Below, one piece after another: positions 62,098 to 64,000 of a DNA stretch of 64,000 bases. The stretch covers positions 6,193,501 to 6,257,500 of the forward strand of contig NZ_CP107913.1 of NCBI RefSeq assembly GCF_036014115.1, in the 5' to 3' direction. Every line of letters starts with the position of its first letter. The first letter of the stretch is position 1. The notes under the pieces are model-generated. The model ran no database searches. It was not told where the DNA came from and saw only the letters and a list, made by a program, of their open reading frames with translations. Position numbers and translations under genes: made by a program. The stretch is from Streptomyces sp. NBC_00448. GTDB lineage: Bacteria; Actinomycetota; Actinomycetes; Streptomycetales; Streptomycetaceae.

Positions 62098-62451
62098 GTG
62101 CTTCAACCGATCGAGCCCGCCACGGACCTCACGCTCCCGCCCGGACACCCGCGGGATCTGGGCGGCCCCTGGCACTCGGAGGCCGCCTGCCGAAGCGACG
62201 AGGCGGGGCTGTTCTTCGCTCCGTCGAAGGAGCCGACGGCGGCCCGGCTGTCGCGCGAGGAAGCCGCCAAGCGGGTCTGCGCGCGGTGCCCGGTGATGCT
62301 CGAATGCCGTGAACACGCCCTGTTGCAGCCGGAGCCGTACGGAGTGTGGGGTGGCATGACCGCCGCCGAGCGCCGCGTTGTGCTCGCCCGCAGGCGCCGT
62401 CGCGAGGTCGAACTCCAGCACACGGCCCCCCGCATCGCCGCCGCCGGCTGA
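62098..62451 (+). CDS. wblI: WhiB-like iron-sulfur regulator, WblI type
   Basis: The 117-residue Wbl protein has the four cluster cysteines C31, C61, C64 and C70 (SEAACR, VCARCPVMLECREHA) and the turn motif EPYGVWGGMTAAERR, followed by the basic ARRRRRE DNA-binding tail. The long insert between C31 and C61 (FFAPSKEPTAARLSREEA) and placement near the fumarase genes fit the WblI group (S. coelicolor SCO5046-like). Wbl proteins bind sigma factor and act in development or redox response. GTG 62098 with AGGAG upstream. Confidence 0.9.
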   Translation: MLQPIEPATDLTLPPGHPRDLGGPWHSEAACRSDEAGLFFAPSKEPTAARLSREEAAKRVCARCPVMLECREHALLQPEPYGVWGGMTAAERRVVLARRRRREVELQHTAPRIAAAG

Positions 62452-62484
62452 GCACCGCCGGCCGCGGGTGGCGGTCGGCGGTGC
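62452..62484 (+). terminator. Terminator after wblI
   Basis: GCACCGCCG (62452-62460) pairs with CGGCGGTGC (62476-62484), a 9-bp stem starting right after the stop codon and ending before the convergent secreted-protein gene. Confidence 0.55.
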
Positions 62485-62519
62485 CCACAAGGAGTCGTCA
62501 GGGAGTCGTCCAGGAGCCG

Positions 62520-64000
62520 TCAGGACACCAGCGAGGACCGTAGATCGTCCATCGGGACGGAGAAGACGATCCGCTGCCGTACCACCGTGCCGGTCGTCGG
62601 GTACTCACCGTCCGGGGCCGCGGCCCATTCCGTCTGCGCCCACACCTGGTTCTGGTCGGCCATGAAGGTCATCCCCTCCGAGTGCTGTGCCCAGGAGTGC
62701 TCGGCGGCGGTGCCGGCGCTGGTGCTGCCGCCGGTCGAGGTGGTCGCGTGTGCCGCGGTCTGCGCTCCGGTGGCAGGCAGCGGAACCCGCCATGGGATGC
62801 CGTGTACCCCCGGACTGCCCAGCGAATCAGCGGTGTAGACGACTCTCTCGCCGTTCTCGGTCTGATTCAGCGTGCCTTGGATGCCGACGATGTCCGTGTC
62901 GTACACGTCGATCGGATCGGCGTGGCCGGCGCTGTTCACGGCGATGGGCATCAGACGGCTGGTCGGCGCGAGCTTGTAGCGCCAGATCCGGGAGGTCGCC
63001 CCGACCGTACCCGAGGAGACCCACTCGTTGGCGACCAGCGTGTAGGGGTCCTGCGACCGGTCCATGGACAGCCCGTCGAAGCAGGGCAGCCGGTCGGCGC
63101 TGTGATCCTTGTAGGAGCAGCCCGAGGTGACGCTGTACGACCCGATGGCCGGCCAGAAGTACTGGTAGCCGTGGGCCGACACCTGGCTGCCGCGGTGGCC
63201 GATCCAGGAGGCGTTCGTGTTCGCCTGGTAGATGTGCTTGGTCGAGAAGACGTAGATCGCGTTGTGGTGCGCGTCGCCGTCGAGCGACGCGGTGACCAGC
63301 AGCTTGTCGCCCCACCACACCATGCCGCCCATGTGCGAGCCGAAGCGGGCGAAGTTCGTGCCGCCGGCGGTGGGGATGACCGGCAGCACCCACCGGTAGC
63401 CGAGCTTGTTCGGCGACCCGTCGGTGTCGTTGATCACCGCGATGCGCCCCATGGCGGTGGTCTTGGGGGCGCTGGCCCAGCCGGAGAGCAGCACGCGGTC
63501 GGTCCCCCACACGCCGTCGCCGTCGGCGTCGCCGGAGGAGGTCATGCCCTGGGGCGAAAAGCTCTGCGTGGCGGCGTCCCCGGCGTCCCAGCAGTAGGCG
63601 CTGCTCGCGGTCGGGGTGAGGGGCGCGGTGTCCTTCTCGTCGGCGGTGCAGTCGCCGCCGGTGACCGTGTGCAGATGGTGGTTCACGGTGTTCGCGATGG
63701 TGTGGATGCTGCTGTTGGCGAAGGTGTCGTCCATCGCCTGCTGCGACGCGTCCGATACGCGGTGCACCGTCAGTTCGAGTTTCGCCGCCGCCGCGGACGA
63801 GGCGCGGACCGCCTTGCCCGGGGTTCCGGGCGACGCGCTCGCCGAGCCCGCGGCGCCCAAGGAGGCGAGGCCGAGCGCGAGCGCCGCGATCCCCACCGCC
63901 GTGACGCGGCCGGTCAGCCGCCACCTGCCCGCCCGGGACCGCCCCTTGCGGGTCCCCGTCCCGGTCCTTGTCCTCGTCGTCGTCCCTGTCTTCGTCTCCG
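62520..64000 (-). CDS. Secreted protein, 5' end outside window
   Basis: At least 490 codons are visible and the frame stays open to the right edge. The region GRWRLTGRVTAVGIAALALG followed by an Ala/Gly/Ser stretch (ASLGAAGSASA) is a signal peptide with a basic n-region, so the start is upstream of the GTG at 63896, probably outside the window or near its edge. The mature protein of about 440 residues contains repeated WGDKLLVTASLDGDA and HGYQYFWPAIGSY segments of a beta-propeller-like exoprotein; three Cys pairs are seen. I do not recognise an enzyme family. The upstream coding region has a Thr/Arg repeat (TGTTTRTRTGTGTRKGR). Confidence 0.78.
   Translation of the reverse strand, partial: ETKTGTTTRTRTGTGTRKGRSRAGRWRLTGRVTAVGIAALALGLASLGAAGSASASPGTPGKAVRASSAAAAKLELTVHRVSDASQQAMDDTFANSSIHTIANTVNHHLHTVTGGDCTADEKDTAPLTPTASSAYCWDAGDAATQSFSPQGMTSSGDADGDGVWGTDRVLLSGWASAPKTTAMGRIAVINDTDGSPNKLGYRWVLPVIPTAGGTNFARFGSHMGGMVWWGDKLLVTASLDGDAHHNAIYVFSTKHIYQANTNASWIGHRGSQVSAHGYQYFWPAIGSYSVTSGCSYKDHSADRLPCFDGLSMDRSQDPYTLVANEWVSSGTVGATSRIWRYKLAPTSRLMPIAVNSAGHADPIDVYDTDIVGIQGTLNQTENGERVVYTADSLGSPGVHGIPWRVPLPATGAQTAAHATTSTGGSTSAGTAAEHSWAQHSEGMTFMADQNQVWAQTEWAAAPDGEYPTTGTVVRQRIVFSVPMDDLRSSLVS

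Overview
The window is GC-rich DNA with the layout of a Streptomyces-type actinomycete (family Streptomycetaceae). The evidence is almost exclusive G/C at third codon positions, only two TTA leucine codons seen, a WhiB-like regulator, an Xre/DUF397 pair, a SpoIIE-type phosphatase next to housekeeping genes, a DasR-like site at a chitinase gene and a linear-chromosome-core style gene content (GTP-type PEP carboxykinase, both fumarases, undecaprenyl-type prenyltransferase, PhoH2). No rRNA, tRNA or CRISPR was seen.

Layout. 1-9.6 kb: the 5' part of a membrane-anchored NB-ARC/STAND ATPase, an ECF42-like sigma factor with its DGPF/YCII partner and a matching promoter, a Uma2-type protein, a DUF255 thioredoxin-fold protein, a coupled MFS efflux pump and TetR regulator, and a hemolysin-III-type membrane protein. 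9.8-15.4 kb: PEP carboxykinase with an unusual insert, an alanine-type aminotransferase, and a KAP P-loop NTPase ending in a degenerate receiver-like domain. 15.4-21.2 kb: a D-amino-acid catabolic cluster (N-acyl-D-amino-acid deacylase, D-serine-deaminase-like PLP enzyme, PfkB kinase, IclR regulator, RidA) arranged around a divergent operator. 21.3-22.8 kb: secreted GH18 chitinase.

23.1-33.6 kb: a complete Tad/Flp pilus locus: a TTA-containing zinc-ribbon protein, CpaB, a 31-residue coupled micro-ORF, a CpaE ATPase fused to a TadE-like segment, TadE, CpaF, TadB, TadC, Flp pilin, a TadG-like protein without a normal start codon, a lipoprotein, an OmpA-domain protein, and then DUF192 and the prepilin peptidase. 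Nearly all junctions are 4-nt overlaps, so the locus probably works as one translationally coupled unit.

33.7-50 kb is ordinary chromosome: aldo/keto reductase, cis-prenyltransferase, PhoH2, lytic-transglycosylase-like secreted protein, AI-2E family permease, PadR/ABC exporter operon with a clear operator, SPFH protein with a ribbon-helix-helix partner, catalase, SpoIIE phosphatase and a methyltransferase. A 1065-bp IS481-type element with a 6-bp target duplication sits at 50.16-51.23 kb, and its transposase stop codon lies in the duplicated target.

51.4-64 kb: a fumC-DUF402 pair and a class I fumarase, separated by an accessory-looking block (SnoaL-like protein behind a start-site hairpin, Xre/DUF397 pair, TetR, epoxide hydrolase, short-chain dehydrogenase), then a DUF1707 protein, a WblI-like WhiB protein, and a secreted protein cut by the window edge. 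The strongest candidates for something undescribed are the Tad locus architecture (micro-ORF, fusion, start-less TadG, TTA control), the KAP-receiver protein, and the hairpin that abuts the start codon at 54.2 kb.
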